Origin: Bufo bufo
Taxonomy: Eukaryota; Chordata; Amphibia; Anura; Bufonidae
NCBI RefSeq assembly: GCF_905171765.1
Contig: NC_053395.1
Location: 188,855,577-188,919,576, forward strand
Direction of reading: 5' to 3'
DNA: 64,000 nt
Part shown: in pieces, positions 53,085 through 63,991 of the stretch
How positions within the stretch are numbered: position 1 is the stretch's first letter
How the letters are laid out: each line of letters begins with the position of its first letter
Program-made: the position numbers and the translations under genes
Notes under the pieces: model-generated
What the model was told of the DNA's origin: nothing
The model's input: the letters and a program-made list of their open reading frames with translations, nothing else
Databases searched by the model: none

Positions 53085-53815
53085 GGGGAAGATTTATCAT
53101 CCCCCGTGGCGCCTGAAAAGTAGCGTTAAAAAGTCACAAACTATTGGGGTCATTTATTATCCAGAAATATGCCCGTATTAGCTGTATCTCTGGCGCAGGT
53201 TGTGGCGGCCACAATCTGCGACTTTTCCCCACTCGCGCCACAGTCTAAAAAAGGGGTAGCGGAAGGGGACGGCCGGCAGGCCCGTCTCATTCTTCATTTT
53301 CTACGCGTTTTCTACGAAAATGGTCTAAATGTAAGACAGCAAGGAAACTGTCTTACATTTAGACTGGCGCTGGATGCACTGAAGTTATGTAGAGGACGGT
53401 GTCCCTTCATAACTTCGGCGGATCCACTGCCAGCTATAGGGGTTATTAAGACACCGGTCTTAATAAATGACCCCCTATGTGTTTGTAATATTTTAACCGT
53501 GACTTTTCAAAAAATTGTCACATCTCTCGGATTTTACACCGCCCTCACCACTTTCCCTAAAGTGGCGTGGCAAGGCCAAGGAGGGGGCGTAGTCAGTCAA
53601 CCTGACAAATTTGTCTTCATTTACACCAGTTTGTTGTACACATGTACACATGAAGCCAGAAATCTACAGCAGCTCTGAACTGTTGTAGATTTCTGTTTAG
53701 GTGCACGGACTGCCGGAGGAGAAACCTCATCATAAATTAGTCACATCCCCCTGCGGTGCAGGGGATATCAAGACTGACACAGAAAGCGCCGGTCTTAATA
53801 AGTCTCCCCCCAAGA
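53085..53815. mobile_element. nested fold-back MITEs
   Basis: Outer ends GGGGAAGATTTATCATCCCC and AATAAGTCTCCCCCC; inner element 53145-53475 with GGGGTCATTTATTATCCAG and TCTTAATAAATGACCCCC, the family also seen at 30570-30902. Confidence 0.6.
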
Positions 53816-56240
53816 CTTTTGATGAAAGAAAACTGGTGTACATGGGGTTGGTGAATGTGGGCCTTTGTCTCTAGAAGGAGTTATAGCACAGAACTTTGGA
53901 CCTTTCTAAAAACAAAAAAGTGAAGCGTACATATGGCTGACATCAACACAGAAGTAGATAGTGACACTGTAGTCTTTTAAATGAAACCGGAACAAAAAAT
54001 TCAGACTCCAACTATTTTATTATTTATCACTTTAATAGACTTGAAGAGTGGCACAAAACAACAAAAAAAATCTCTGCTCGCTAAAAAAAAAATAGTTATA
54101 TGTACAAATATGGAAGGTTCCATTCATGTGTAGAGCCAAATGGGGCCTGTGTGACTGTCCACCGTGATGAGGACTAAGAGATATTATAAATATAACTTAT
54201 GGCTGACACACAACCGATCAGTAATAATTAGAAGTATAAAACACATACAGTACACTTATATCCGCCTGGTGAAACCTATGATTCCTGACTGCATTCTATT
54301 ACTACAATAAGACTGTACACTTCAGGTGATGAATAATATACAGATTCACATCTCCTCCACAATAATTAACCCTGTGCTGTTTCAGTGGCAAGCACCTGCT
54401 CTTCTGCAAGCCTCATTCTGCCACAAATCGGCTGCATCTGAATTCACCCTTTGCGCAGCAGTTTGTGCTCCAGAGCTGCTATTTCTACTGTAAATGGAGA
54501 CGGTAAGCTAAAATGATCTTCAGCCATTTTATAGTCTTCGTCTACATCCAAGTACACACAAAGCATAGCCTTCAGTTTTGTGTATTTTATGCCCATAGCC
54601 TTGCCCCTTGTCTACTTCATACACAAGGAGACGGTATTTTGAGTTAGGAATGTCGTCACTTTTTTTTTTAAACCTAATACTTTTTCTTGTTCTCGTTCCT
54701 AAGCAGATTCCAGCGCTTTTTTTTTTCAGTCGTCCCTTCTGTTTTGCCACATTGCCCCTCTCTTTTTTTAGGTAAATGACCAGTAAAGGTACCGGGAAGA
54801 GGAGACCTCTGCTCTTGTCTTCTCCCGGCCTGTGACGGTGTCTAGTCACTGTAGACCGCTTCTATACCTCCCAATGTTTGAAAATCCCGAAGAGGGACAA
54901 TATGTGCGGTGCGCATCGCGACAATTCTTCCTTCCTCTCGCGTCTTCTCTTCTTGTCACAATGGCGTCACCTCCAGAATTACTTGCTTGCATAGAGTGTT
55001 CTCATGAGATCTGGTACATCTCACGAGAATAGCATGTCTTCTCCCTGGCTGTGAAGCGGTCTGCAGCTACTGGATAGCGTCATAGGCAGGGAGAAGAGTC
55101 CGCCCACTGACGAGAGCAGAGGTCTTCTGCTCCCGGTGCCTTTACTGGCCATTTACTTAAACAGAGTGGGGAGCGCAATGCGGCAGAACGACGGCCCATT
55201 TTAAAAACCCAAATGTGCTGGAATCTGATTAGGACGGACAACAAGAAAACGTATTAGGTTTATGAAAAAAAAAAAAAAAGCGACAGGTCTTCTTTAAACT
55301 TAGTGCAAGGTCCAAGGGAAGCAAATATCACATGGAATGAAAGGATATCAAACACATGCACTGTCCTTTTAAAATGGCTGTCCCATCTTTGAAATTGGGG
55401 GCATATCGCTAGGGGCCCGAAAAGTTCAGGATGCTGCTGAAAATAGTGAGCTGAGCACTGGCTGGGCTATCTCTGCCAGTCTTAAAGAAGGGAATGGAGC
55501 GGTGGCCTTGCTCAGTGCGCTTCCCATTCATTTCAAAGGGGCTCCCAAGCATGCTATTTTCGGTAGTCCCATAGCAATAAATAGAGGGAGGCCGCGCATG
55601 CGCAATGTACCCTCTTGCACTTTGCAGGCTCAGTTCTAAGGATAGGTGCGGGTCCCACCTCTGGCATTGGGGGGGCATATCCTAGCAATATGCCATCAAT
55701 ATCCAAAATGGGACAACCCCTTCAAGGCCCATAACTAGATATAACACAGTGTATAGAATTATAGAGAACATATTATAAATATTGTAAGGCATGTCGGTTT
55801 TAAAATTAAATAGAGTGTTATTTTAGAATCAGACAGACAAGAATAGGACATGTTCTATCATTTGTAGAACGGCCATACGGATCCGCCAAACATATAAATG
55901 TGTGTCTGGGTCCACAGAAATGAATGGGTCTATGAGCTATTCGCAAAAAATGCAGATAGCACACGAACGAACAATACAGTCATGTGCATGAGGCCACAAT
56001 ATAAAAAAACAACAACTATGTGCTCTCCTATCGTGCGACATCAGTTCAAGTGAGTAAGTGAGCAAAATCTTTTGCTACTGGTGCATTAAGAGCATCAGAG
56101 CCTGCCCGTGAAACGTGTGAGTCAATATAACATTTAGGAATAGGTACATGTCAATAAAATATTAACAAAAAGTAATCCCTTGACATCATAAACTCCAAAA
56201 ATCTACAAACAGGCAGATTGTTTTCCTATGAAATTGACCC
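53816..56240. other. intergenic, mostly unclassified; MITE pieces
   Basis: 55375-55722 looks like a TTAA-type MITE (GGCTGTCCCATCTTTG / AAAATGGGACAACCCC); the same terminal sequence is at 61680. 55840-55995 is a partial TAA-type MITE (GTCATGTGCATGAGGCC). No gene seen in 53816-55370. Confidence 0.45.
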
Positions 56241-56404
56241 TAGTGCAGGGAACAGCAACCTTCGGCAGTCCAGCTGTTGTAAAACTACAACTCCCAGCAT
56301 GCAGAATTAGCTATTCTTGTAACTCCCATAGAAGTGAAAGGAGGATTCTTCGAGTTGTAGTTTCAGAACATTTGAAGTCCCGGAAGTTGCTAATCCCTGC
56401 ACTA
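56241..56404. repeat. palindromic repeat with ZNF143-like site
   Basis: Ends TAGTGCAGGG and CCCTGCACTA; contains ACTACAACTCCCAGCATGC (56284-56302) and a decayed mirrored GAGTTGTAGTTTCAG. Confidence 0.7.
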
Positions 56405-56858
56405 GTGTGCGCTGTGTGTTGGGGTTCAGCGTCTAATATGGCAGCCACTGACCCGGCCACGCAACTGTCCCTGTGAGAAAAGCACATTACAAATGTTTGT
56501 CTTTTGTCATAAGCAGCACTGATAGGGATCTGACACAGTGAGTTTCAAGCATTTTTCTGGTGGCATTTTTATTTTGGAACATGCATTTTTTTCTGCCATT
56601 TTTTAAAGACCTATATATAAGTCTATAAAAAAATGCCAGAAAAACACGATTCCGATAGCATGCTATATTGTAAAAAAAGAAAAAAGTCAGAAATGCCAAA
56701 AATACTACAAAAAATAGTATCTGCTTTGTTTTTGATTAGAAAAAAAAACGCGCTGTTAAAAAACGATGATGAAAATTCTTGTGGGTGAATCTGGCCTTAA
56801 GGAAATGGTTAATTGAATCCTTCAGTTTCAAGAGTAGCACCTCTCACTTTACTCCACA

Positions 56859-56866
56859 TTATATTT
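56859..56866 (-). CDS. Kunitz gene: probable terminal exon (two codons and stop)
   Basis: A strong pyrimidine tract and cag end at 56867. In phase 1 after the Kunitz exon the reading is Glu-Ile-TAA. A possible AATAAA lies about 290 bp downstream (56573-56568). Inference only: no longer alternative 3' exon was found between 58680 and 50000. Confidence 0.4.
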
Positions 56867-59800
56867 CTGTAAAACAAAAGAAAAGAAAGACCATCATAAC
56901 ATTGTTGTATATACAGACGAATTTTATAAGGTTAACTTCATGCATAATTTTATAGTTCCTTTATAGATATTTTATATACAGTATAGGTATAATGTTGAGT
57001 AAATGCCTTTACTTTGCAAAGGGCTACCGGTTAGAGCAAATGATCCCCCTATCTACTAGATAGAGCATAACTGTTAGATTGGCGAGGTCCCAGCTGCTGG
57101 ACCTCCACTGTTCTCACAGTTATCCACTATCCAGTGGTTAGGGGACAGCTTGCTCTAAGCCAGGGATGGGCAAACTGCGGCTTTCCAGCTGTTGTAAAAC
57201 TACAACTCCCAGTATGCCCAGTCTGCCTACAGCTATCAGCCTACAGCAGGGCATGATGGGATTTGTAGTTTTACAACAGCTGGAGAGCCGCAGGTTGCAC
57301 ATCACTGCTCTAAGCGGAATACCACTTTAACGGTGACTTGTCAATCCTAACATGTCTAGTTTAGTGAATAATTGTATATTTCATGAAATAATGTTTCTGG
57401 AGCATCTTTTATTATTACTCTGTTGTTCCTCCTAGAAATGTATGAATCAAATGACAACTGGGTGTTACCAGCTGGGGGTGCCTGTCCAATCGGTACTGCC
57501 AGTGTCAGACTGTGTTGGGACACACTGCTTTGACAAGGCGAAGGTAATGCCTTGTTGTCGATTTATTCATAAATATTCTGGAGGAATAAAAGAGGAACAG
57601 CACAATGCAGAATTGTGAGAAAACATGCTCACGAATTATTACATGGTGAACTCAAGTATTTACTAAACCAGACATGTCAGGATAGATGACAGGTCTTCTT
57701 TAGGCTATGTCCACTTGCGTATTGCTCCAATGTATCTAAAATAAAATTTCATGTATGCAGCTCCAGTTTACATCTATGTGTCTCCATAGTTACTGACTGT
57801 AAACAAAGCCTGTGTACCCTGATCCTGCAGTCATGTTCCCTATCTGTACAGTTTGCTAACCAAGCGAATTGTGTTAGCAAGAAGTAGGAGACGTGTGCAA
57901 GATAATTAAAGGGGTTGTCGGCTTTTGTATATTGATGACCTATCCCCAGGACAGGTCATTAATATCAGATCGGCGGAGGTCTGACTCCCGACACCCCCAC
58001 TGATCTGCTGTTTGAAGACAAAGCAGTGCTCGTACATAGTAATTACACCTGCTCACTGCTGCGGTTGTGATGGCGAGCCGGTAATCATTGAAGAGAAGGC
58101 AGCGCTCGTACGAGTGCTACTTTCTCTTCAAAGAGCTGATCGGCGGGGGTGTTGGGTGTTGGACCACCGCTGATCTGATATCGATGACCTATCCTGAGGA
58201 TATGTAAATGAAGAAGGAGATCCAGCTTCCAGACAACGTATAGATGCTTTAATGAAAAAGTGCTAAAATCCAGACATGTACATTAGGTCTACGCGTTTCA
58301 GATCAATAAATTCGGATCCTTACTCATGACATGAGTCGTTGCCATGAGTAAGGATCTGAATTTATTGATCTGAAACGCGTAGACCTAATGTACATCTCTG
58401 GATTTTAGCACTTTTTCATTAAAGAATCTATACGTTGTCTGGAAGCTGGATCTCCTTCTTCATTTACATTTCTACCATCGATTAGTTCCTGGCGAATATC
58501 CGTGCTTCCATTGCAACTTGGGACCAGGTGAGCCTCGACAACTGCTTATCCTGAGGATAGGTCATCAATATAACTGCAGGATAAAACTACACAGGGATTG
58601 TTTCAGCAAATGACCAGGGAGACACATAGGTATGCATAGGAGATGTAGGAAAAAATGTTTTATAAATGTACATAACTCACCTCCATCAAAAGAGAAGACG
58701 CAGGATTTCTTACATTCATCTTCAGTATCAAAACGGTTACCATTTCCACTGCAGCCACCATACCAAAACTGGGCACAAGAATTGGCTTGTTTATCATAAT
58801 ACCACTTTATGATATAAGTCCGGCATGGACCCTGATCTAATGGCAGTTTGCACCGTGCATCCTGGATATAGTCTACAAAGTGATAAAAGAGGTGAAAGGA
58901 CATCATTATTTACTAGGTTTGTTTTACTACTTGACTTCTTAGGGTTAGAGGATTTTCTGTGCTGAAAATCGGAATCTGCATCAGTTTTTTTTGAGTTTTT
59001 AACACTGTTTTTGGTGTGGTTTTGGCGAGAATTTTATTCCTGCTTATTTTCAATGGGAATTCTGGATGCGGATTCCGAGTCAAGAATTGATGGGACAGTT
59101 ATTTATTCAGTGGTGCGGTTTGTAAAACCATAAGTGGGAAAAAAAGATGCTTGAATTAACATGCAGAGTCTCCAATGAAATCAATGGGGAAGACCTGCAT
59201 GGGTTTTTGGTGCAGAAATACATCCATTGTGTCAGCATAGTATTAGGCACCACTGGTGAGGCATCTCCAAAACAATACAAAAAGAAGCAACAGAGCCACA
59301 ACTATTTACCCATAAAAAGAATCTTTAAGTATATACAAACCGGATTCCAAAAAAGTTGGGACACTATACAAATCGTGAATAAAAACTGAATGCAATGATG
59401 TGGAGGTGCCAACTTCTAATATTTTATTCAGAATTGAACATAAATCACGGAACAAAAGTTTAAACTGAGAAAATGTACCATTTTAAGGGAAAAATATGTT
59501 GAATCAGAATTTCATGGTGTCAACAAATCCCAAAAAAGTTGGGACAAGGCCATTTTCACCACTGTGTGGCATCTCCCCTTCCTCTTACAACACTCAACAG
59601 ACGTCTGGGGACCGAGGAGACCAGTTTCTCAAGTTTCGAAATAGGAATGCTCTCCCATTCTTGTCTAATACAGGCCTCTAACTGTTCAATCGTCTTGGGC
59701 CTTCTTTGTTGCACCTTCCTCTTTATGATGCGCCAAATGTTCTCTATAGGTGAAAGATCTGGACTGCAGACTGGCCATTTCAGTACCTGGATCCTTCTCC

Positions 59801-62800
59801 TACGCAGCCATGATGTTGTGATTGATGCAGAATGTGGTCTGGCATTATCATGTTGAAAAATGCAGGGTCTTCCCTGAAAGAGATGACGTCTGGATGGGAG
59901 CATATGTTGTTCTAGAACCTGAATATATTTTTCTGCATTGGTGGTGCCTTTCCAGACATGCAAGCTGCCCATGCCACACGCACTCATGCAACCCCATACC
60001 ATCAGAGATGCAGGCTTCTGAACCGAGCGTTGATAACAACTTGGGTTGTCCTTGTCCTCTTTGGTCCGGATGACATGGCGTCCCAGATTTCCAAAAAGAA
60101 CTTCGAATCGTGACTCGTCTGACCACAGAACAGTCTTCCATTTTGCCACACTCCATTTTAAATGATCCCTGGCCCAGTGAAAACGCCCGAGCTTGTGGAT
60201 CTTGCTTAGAAATGGCTTCTTCTTTGCACTGTAGAGTTTCAACTGGCAACGGCGGATGGCACGGTGGATTGTGTTCACTGACAATGGTTTCTGGAAGTAT
60301 TCCTGAGCCCATTCTGTGATTTCCTTTACAGTAGCATTCCTGTTTGTGGTGCAGTGTCGTTTAAGGGCCCGGAGATCACGGGCATCCAGTATGGTTTTAT
60401 GGCCTTGACCCTTACGCACAGAGATTGTTCCAGATTCTCTGAATCTTCGGATGATGTTATGCACAGTTGATGATGATAGATGCAAAGTCTTTGCAATTTT
60501 TCGCTGGGTAACACCTTTCTGATATTGCTCCACTATCTTTCTGCGCAACATTGTGGGAATTGGTGATCCTCTACCCATCTTGGCTTCTGAGAGACACTGC
60601 CACTCTGAGAAGCTCTTTTTATACCCAATCATGTTGCCAATTGACCTAATTAGTGTTAATTGGTCTTCCAGCTCTTCGTTATGCTCAAATTTACTTTTTC
60701 CAGCCTCTTATTGCTACTTGTCCCAACTTTTTGGGGATTTGTTGACACCGTGAAAATTGGAATCAACGTATTTTTCCTTTAAAATGATACATTTACTCGG
60801 ATTAAACGTTTGATCTGTCATCTACGTTCTATTACAAATAAAATATTGACATTTGCCATCTCCACATCATTGCATTCAGTTTTTATTCACAATTTGTTTA
60901 GTGTCCCAACTTTTTTGGAATCCGGTTTGTAAAACTAAAATATACCAATGTAACCCCAATTCATGTGGAGATAGGATACAAACATGAGGCTGGACCAGTA
61001 ACGCCATATAGTAAGATGTAATTCTCAATATGTCTATTAGTACTATTGGCACTGTCACATATCCAAATATAATTAATTATAAATACATGGGCTCTAACCT
61101 AAATGACCACAACTGATCACTACATGACCCAAAAGTGTCAAATCAATAGGAAATAACAGTAATACAAAAAGATGCCAAACCTAACTTATCCAGCGTGTAA
61201 GGTCCAACCCCTCTACCTCGGCTCACGTTTCGTGTGTTACTCCTTCGTCAGGAGAAGAGAAGGATCAAGCGGTAGCACATGAAACTAAACAAAACAAATT
61301 TCCTATCCGATTTTTTTTATGGGTAAATGATTGTGGCTCTGTTGCTTTTTTTTGTATCGTTTTGGAGATAATTCATGATAATTACTGAACAGCTTATGGT
61401 GAAGTTAGTTATTATAGGACTTGGGAACCACTGGTCAGGCATTAGATATGTTGCAGTTCAATAGCAGTCTAGTTCCAGGGAAAAATGACAAAGCAAAGCA
61501 ACCATGGCTATAATGAGATGGGATTAAAGCATATTAGAGTTGTTGAACAATATAATGTTCCCTCCTGACCCCCCCCCCCCCCCCCCCCCCATAAATAAGC
61601 TAAGCCGACCTTGTACTCTAATTGGGGAGAGGGGGTAAGCTACTGCGAGACACTTCTAGCAGAAGCATATCTTCCTTAAAGGGGTTGTCCCATCTGGGAC
61701 ATTGGGGTCATATCTCTGAGACCCATGCCTATCCTTAGAACAGAGCCCGCAAAGTGCCAGAGTGCATGCGCGGCCGCCTTCCCTTCATTTCTATGCACCT
61801 TACGGACTTGGCCATTTTTTGCAAATCTGACCAGTGTCACTTTAAGTGCTGATAACTTTAAAACGCTTTGACTTATCCAGGCCATTCTGAGATAGTTTTT
61901 TCGTCACATATTGTACTTCATGACACTGGTAAAATGAAGTAAAAAAAAAACATTTTTATTTATAAAAAAATACCAAATTTACCAAAAAATTTGTAAAAAT
62001 TGCAAATTGCCAAGTTTCAATTTCTCTACTTCTATAATACATAGTAATACCTCCAAAAATAGTTATTACTTTACATTCCCCATATGTCTACTTCATGTTT
62101 AGATCAATTTGGGAATGATATTTTATTTTTGGGGGATGTTACAAGGCTTAGAAGTTTAGAAGAAAATCTTGAAATTTTTCAGAAATTTTCAAAAACCCAC
62201 TTTTTAGGGACCAGTTCAGGTCTGAAGTCACTTTGTGAGGCTTACATAATAGAAACCACCCAAAAATGACCCCATTCTAGAAACTACACCCCTCAAGGTA
62301 TTCAAAACTGATTTTACAAACTTTGTTAACCCTTTAGGTGTTGCACAAGAGTTATTGGCAAATGGAAATGAAATTTGAGAATTTCAATTTTTTGGCAAAT
62401 TTTCCATTTTAATCCATTTTTTCCAGTAACAAAGCAAGGGTTAACAGCCAAACAAAATGCTATATTTATTGCCCCGATTCTGTAGTTTGCAGAAACACCC
62501 CATATGTGCCCGTACAGTAGTTTACGGCCACATATGGGGTGTTTCTGCAAACTACAGAATCGGGGCAATAAATATAGCATTTTGTTTGGCTGTTAACTCT
62601 TGCTTTGTAAGTGGAAAAAATGGATTAAAATGGAAAATTTGCCAAATAATTGAAATTCTTAAATTTCATCTCCATTTGCCAATAACTCTTGTGCAACACC
62701 TAAAGGGTTAACAAAGTTTGTAAAATCAGTTTTGAATACCTTGAGGGGTGTAGTTTCTAGAATGGGGTCATTTTTGGGTGGTTTCTATTATGTAAGCCTC

Positions 62801-63991
62801 ACAAAGTGACTTCAGACCTGAACTGGTCCCTAAAAAGTGGGTTTTTGAAAATTTCTGAAAAATATCAAGATTTTCTTCTAAACTTCTAAGCCTTGTGACA
62901 TCCCCCAAAAATAAAATATCATTCCCAAATTGATCCAAACATGAAGTAGACATATGGGGAATGTAATGTAATAACTATTTTTGGAGGTATTACTATGTAT
63001 TATAGAAGTAGAGAAATTGAAACTTGGAAATTTGCAATTTAAAAAAATCTTTTGGTAAATTTGGTATTTTTTTTATAAATAAAAATGATTTTTTTTTTAC
63101 TTCATTTTACCAGTGTCATGAAGTACAATATGTGACGAAAAAACTATCTCAGAATGGCCTGGATAAGTCAAAGCGTTTTAAAGTTATCAGCACTTAAAGT
63201 GACACTGGTCAGATTTGCAAAAAAAAGCCCAGTCCTTAAGGTGAAATAGGGCTGAGTCCTTAAGGGGTTAAGCTAATGTGTATGGCCAGCTTTACAATAG
63301 TTAAAAGAAAATCTAGTCCAATGGCAAAATCAAAGTGGTCCTTTCTCCAGAATCATAGGCTTTGTTACTGGCATCTGTTAAAATTCCCCAAACTGGTAGA
63401 TTAGTAATACAAAGCTGTAGAAAGAGGATAAACAGGATCCGAAAAATGCACCTCCTCTATTTTACACCAGGGATCTAGCACTTGGTAGGATCAGATGTAG
63501 GTTTCAGCCATCTACAAAACCTCTACGCCCCTTATTGCTGCCATTGAATACATGACATTATGCTTTTCATAGGTTTGGCTGAGAGATGGGTAGATATTAA
63601 TAATGCTCACCTATTTTTGGTAATATTGGGTCAATTTTCTCTGATGAACTTGGAGATAATATGACAGTCCTGGATGATGAGGATTGTGATATTGAAGGAG
63701 CTGCAATCTCAGCTGACAAAGTAAATTAATGTATTAGCCATGTTTTACTACATCAGTGTCATTTTATTAATTTCAAATATTTTCTGAAATGAATATATCG
63801 TGTCATTGTCCTTCAGTTATTTTATATAAAACTTAGATAAGGAATTGAAGTAATGGAATGTAAAGGGAAAACCAAAGTATCTTATTACCTCTCTTGGTAG
63901 AAGGTGGTGCTGGCTGCTCGATTTCCTCTTCCTCGTCATCATAATCTTCTCCCTCTTCTTCAACGTTTGGAATAGGGGCAATTTTTCGTGG
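56859..63991 (-). CDS. Kunitz-domain gene, collagen VI alpha-3-like C-terminus (3' exons only)
   Basis: Four candidate exons in phase: 63991-63889, 63712-63611, 58872-58681 and a terminal exon 56866-56859. The first encodes PRKIAPIPNVEEEGEDYDD and further acidic residues to PPSTKR. The second is Ser-rich. The third is a complete Kunitz domain. The wording CRTYIIKWYYD and CAQFWYGGCSGNGNRF resembles the COL6A3 Kunitz domain (KWYYD...FWYGGC) more than APP or TFPI domains that I know. In COL6A3 the Kunitz domain is the last domain, which fits the short tail here. The gene starts beyond position 64000. Human BBS5 has LRP2 in this place, so this is either a rearranged neighbour or an anuran-specific gene. 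COL28A1- or COL7A1-like genes are alternatives. Confidence 0.6.
57160..57316. repeat. palindromic repeat with ZNF143-like site
   Basis: Ends GGGATGGGCAAACTGCGG and CCGCAGGTTGCACATCACTG; contains ACTACAACTCCCAGTATGC (57199-57217) and the mirrored GCATGATGGGATTTGTAGT (57251-57269). In the last intron of the Kunitz gene. Confidence 0.75.
57910..58580. mobile_element. TTAA-type MITE split by a palindrome-plus-tail insertion
   Basis: Starts TTAAAGGGGTTGTCGGC and continues as GATGACCTATCCCCAGG; the other half resumes at 58547 (TATCCTGAGGATAGGTCATC). The insertion 58203-58546 lies between. Confidence 0.6.
58203..58546. mobile_element. palindrome plus tail insertion, second Penelope-like candidate
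   Basis: Target duplication TATCCTGAGGATA at 58190-58202 and 58547-58559 (13 bp). Two inverted arms of about 130 bp (GTAAATGAAGAAGGAGATCC... to ...GGATCTCCTTCTTCATTTAC) with a few differences, then a single-copy tail of about 80 bp (58467-58546). Each arm has a hammerhead-like word (ATGAGTAAGGATC ... GATCTGAAACGCGTAGA, plus strand 58344-58383). Same design as 23358-24841, different sequence. Confidence 0.7.
58681..58872 (-). CDS. Kunitz domain exon
   Basis: 192 bp, symmetric phase 1-1 as usual for Kunitz exons; acceptor ctttgtag, donor gtgagt. All six cysteines are present (RCKLPLDQGPC, SCAQFWYGGC, ECKKSC) with normal spacing. The P1 position is Arg (GPCR), typical of trypsin-type inhibitors, although in collagen chains the domain is structural or cleaved off. 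Confidence 0.85.
59336..60929 (-). mobile_element. Tc1-like transposon, apparently intact
   Basis: TA at 59334-59335 and 60930-60931. Inverted ends of about 210 bp start CAAACCGGATTCCAAAAAAG, with an inner direct copy (CCCAAAAAAGTTGGGACA at about 59530; mirrored at about 60720): IR/DR plan. A single uninterrupted transposase fills the middle. It is in an intron of the Kunitz gene, in the same orientation. Confidence 0.93.
59556..60578 (-). CDS. Tc1-like transposase, full length
   Basis: DNA-cutting and joining enzyme of a Tc1/mariner element. 340 codons from MGRGSPIPTMLRRKIVEQ; the frame is open 18 codons further upstream to 60632, but this Met gives the usual Tc1 length. Two helix-turn-helix units (GVTQRKIAKTLHLSSSTVHN; then RNATVKEITEWAQ), a GRPR-like basic hinge replaced by RKGQGHK, and DDE catalytic motifs LWSDESRF, FQHDNARPHS and SPDLSPIENIW, spacing DD34E. 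No stop or frameshift. It ends GDATQW. Confidence 0.92.
   Translation of the reverse strand: MGRGSPIPTMLRRKIVEQYQKGVTQRKIAKTLHLSSSTVHNIIRRFRESGTISVRKGQGHKTILDARDLRALKRHCTTNRNATVKEITEWAQEYFQKPLSVNTIHRAIRRCQLKLYSAKKKPFLSKIHKLGRFHWARDHLKWSVAKWKTVLWSDESRFEVLFGNLGRHVIRTKEDKDNPSCYQRSVQKPASLMVWGCMSACGMGSLHVWKGTTNAEKYIQVLEQHMLPSRRHLFQGRPCIFQHDNARPHSASITTSWLRRRRIQVLKWPVCSPDLSPIENIWRIIKRKVQQRRPKTIEQLEACIRQEWESIPISKLEKLVSSVPRRLLSVVRGRGDATQW
61200..61255 (-). repeat. single hammerhead-like word, degraded
   Basis: Minus strand reads CTGACGAAGGAGTAACACAC then GAAACGTGAGCC. CTGACGA and GAAA match the hammerhead core, but stem II is weak and no NUH site fits. No inverted partner seen nearby. Confidence 0.35.
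61569..61590. repeat. poly-C tract (22 bp)
   Basis: Uninterrupted C run in an intron of the Kunitz gene; a similar run is at 17440-17461. Confidence 0.95.
61801..63267. mobile_element. large fold-back element, arms about 715 bp
   Basis: Inverted arms meet at about 62519 (CCGTACAGTAGTTTACGG). The right end runs on as GGACTCAGCCC-type sequence to AGGGG before TTAA (63268-63271); the left end is cut at 61801, where it abuts a partial TTAA-type MITE (61680-61800). Identical 61-codon and 84-codon open frames on opposite strands are mirror images and not genes. Confidence 0.75.
63272..63610. other. Kunitz gene intron, nothing recognised
   Basis: No repeat or exon signal that I can support. Confidence 0.4.
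63611..63712 (-). CDS. Kunitz gene: Ser-rich linker exon
   Basis: 102 bp, symmetric phase 1-1, acceptor tttgtcag, donor gtgagc. Contains SISQSSSSRTVILSPSSSEK, then IDPILPKI. It has no domain that I recognise. Confidence 0.55.
   Translation of the reverse strand: MRLQLLQYHNPHHPGLSYYLQVHQRKLTQYYQK
63889..63991 (-). CDS. Kunitz gene: acidic linker exon
   Basis: 103 bp, phase 0 to 1, acceptor tttttag, donor gtaata. Contains EEEGEDYDDEEEEIEQPAPP, a disordered acidic/proline stretch. The acceptor is 9 bp from the window end. Confidence 0.6.

Noticed and set aside
54529..54849. Basic 106-codon minus-strand frame
   Set aside because: Lys-rich from A/T runs; no homology, splice sites or neighbours supporting a gene.
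58681..58872. Kunitz domain as an APP/APLP2 or venom-type gene
   Set aside because: The acidic linker suggested APP, but the Kunitz wording (KWYYD, FWYGGC), the separate Ser-rich exon and the short C-terminal tail fit collagen VI alpha-3 better; no signal peptide is adjacent.
62084..62953. Matching 61- and 84-codon frames on opposite strands
   Set aside because: Mirror images within the fold-back element 61801-63267.
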